Notes under the pieces: generated by a model
What the model was told of the DNA's origin: nothing
The model's input: the letters and a program-made list of their open reading frames with translations, nothing else
The model's database searches: none
Assembly: GCA_900547655.1 (NCBI GenBank)
Contig: URHQ01000109.1
Location: 1 to 5,439, forward strand
Direction of reading: 5' to 3'
Length of the DNA stretch: 5,439 nucleotides
From: an uncultured Collinsella sp.
GTDB taxonomy: Bacteria; Actinomycetota; Coriobacteriia; Coriobacteriales; Coriobacteriaceae
Translations under genes and position numbers: made by a program
Shown here: one piece after another, positions 4,644-5,439 of the stretch
Numbering within the stretch: the first letter of the stretch is position 1
Layout: each line of letters opens with the position of its first letter

Positions 4644-5439
4644 GACTGCGCTTCGCATGGCGCTCGCGCACCCGTTCTACCTGCTCATCTACACGGTGTT
4701 CATTTCGCTGATGGGCGTATTCATCGCGGCATCGGTGAGCTGGAACTCGTCGCAGCTCACCGAGTACAAGCCCTACGACGCCAACGTGATCGTGGTCGAC
4801 CGCGACGGCAGTGATCTTTCACGTGCGCTCACCAAGCACCTGGGTTCGCGTTTTGACCTGGTCACGGGCATCGGCGATGACACGTACGACCTTGCGGACG
4901 CGCTCTCCAAGAGCAACAGCGCCAAGGGCAGTGCCGACTGCGTGTTCTTTATCCCGGAGGGGTTCGAGGACGACCTGGTCGCGGCTGCCCGCGCGGGGGA
5001 GTCCCTGCCCAAGCTCGATGTGACCTACGGTGCCGGCACTATGGCGGCGGCGCTTTCGTCTGCCGAGGCTTCGCGCTGGATCTCGCTCGCGGGCGCTGCG
5101 GCGGCGCTTGAGCCCACTGCCTCCAACGGCTACGTTGCCAAGGCTGCTGAACATGCGGCCGCGAAGCGCGCGGAGGTCGAGGTCGAGCAGGTCAAGGTCG
5201 ACTCGACGGCCGCCGCCACGCTCGAGTCGTACTTCAACTTTGGCGCGTACGCGATTATCTCGTCGGTCATCGTATCGGTGGGGTTGGTGTTCTCGGGCAT
5301 GAACGAGCCCGAGCGCGTGCGTCGTATGGATGCCGGCCCAATCTCCGAGCGCCAACGTTCGCTTGCCGTGTTTGCCGCCGCCGCCGTGCTCACCGTCTGC
5401 ATCTGGTTTGTGTCGAGCATGATGGGCGTCGTGGGCTTT
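4630..5439 (+). CDS. ABC-2 type exporter permease subunit (second), 3' end beyond the window
   Basis: An open frame of 270 codons with no stop before the window edge, starting MSTFKTALRMALAHPFYLL. It has the same layout as the preceding permease: N-terminal helix (about 16-38), a large hydrophilic domain (about 40-203), then helices at about 204-223 and 244-265, with the rest missing. The segment NEPERVRRMDAGPISERQRS (225-244) between helices 2 and 3 corresponds to the coupling region of its partner. A charge-alternating EVEVEQVKVD stretch (182-191) lies near the end of the hydrophilic domain. AAGGAG (4619-4624) sits 5 bases before the ATG, and the gene overlaps the previous one by 14 bases in a different frame, so the start is well supported and translation coupled. 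It probably pairs with the first permease as a heterodimer. Expected full length is near 390-400 residues by analogy with that gene; partial because of the window end, not a break. Confidence 0.9.
   Translation, partial: MSTFKTALRMALAHPFYLLIYTVFISLMGVFIAASVSWNSSQLTEYKPYDANVIVVDRDGSDLSRALTKHLGSRFDLVTGIGDDTYDLADALSKSNSAKGSADCVFFIPEGFEDDLVAAARAGESLPKLDVTYGAGTMAAALSSAEASRWISLAGAAAALEPTASNGYVAKAAEHAAAKRAEVEVEQVKVDSTAAATLESYFNFGAYAIISSVIVSVGLVFSGMNEPERVRRMDAGPISERQRSLAVFAAAAVLTVCIWFVSSMMGVVGF

Noticed and set aside
3831..4658. Long antisense open frame opposite the first permease
   Set aside because: The plus-strand frame has the ABC-2 helix pattern and operon spacing; the antisense translation is hydrophilic and low-complexity, as expected for a GC-rich shadow.
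5173..5202. Tandem GAGGTC-like repeat in the second permease
   Set aside because: Only two exact six-base units followed by degenerate ones; it encodes an alternating charged/valine strand and is explained by protein composition and GC-biased codon choice.

Overview
The window comes from a high-GC actinobacterium, most likely a gut Coriobacteriia such as Collinsella. That guess rests on codon use, on the style of the proteins, and on the first gene of the operon at 2317-2310 apparently being leaderless; it was not tested by any search. Bases 1-21 are not biological: they match the Tn5 mosaic end with the adjoining bases of an Illumina Nextera read-2 adapter, so the left edge is an untrimmed contig end from a tagmentation library.

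Region 22-538 has no convincing gene. It holds two copies of one palindromic element, each with a 124-bp core (91-214 and 340-463), in opposite orientations about 125 bp apart. Both have YTACTAC ends, four ungapped versions of a 34-nt arm, and a 56-nt centre with an identical 19-bp core. Outside the shared part, each copy has its own extra inverted arms (71-90/215-234 and 325-339/464-478) that differ between copies but stay self-complementary within a copy. This is the part of the window not explained by known gene families.

Region 539-2310, minus strand, is a two-component pair: a five-to-six-helix HisKA_3-type sensor kinase without a large extracellular sensor domain, followed with an ATGA overlap by a NarL/LuxR-type response regulator.

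Region 2311-2507 is the divergent control region. It holds a TACAAT -10 box six bases from the kinase ATG, an imperfect inverted repeat near that promoter, and a GTGA-N6-TCAC palindrome about 70 bases upstream of the transporter operon.

Region 2508 to the right edge, plus strand, is an ABC-2 exporter operon: an ATPase, a complete permease, and a second, paralogous-looking permease cut by the window end. The genes are tightly packed or overlapping.

Together, 539-5439 looks like a sense-and-export module: membrane or antimicrobial stress is sensed by the kinase, the regulator switches on transcription, and the ABC-2 transporter removes the compound or protects the membrane. The gene set resembles Bacillus subtilis LnrJK-LMN (linearmycin resistance), with the regulators divergent here. 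The substrate cannot be read from the sequence.
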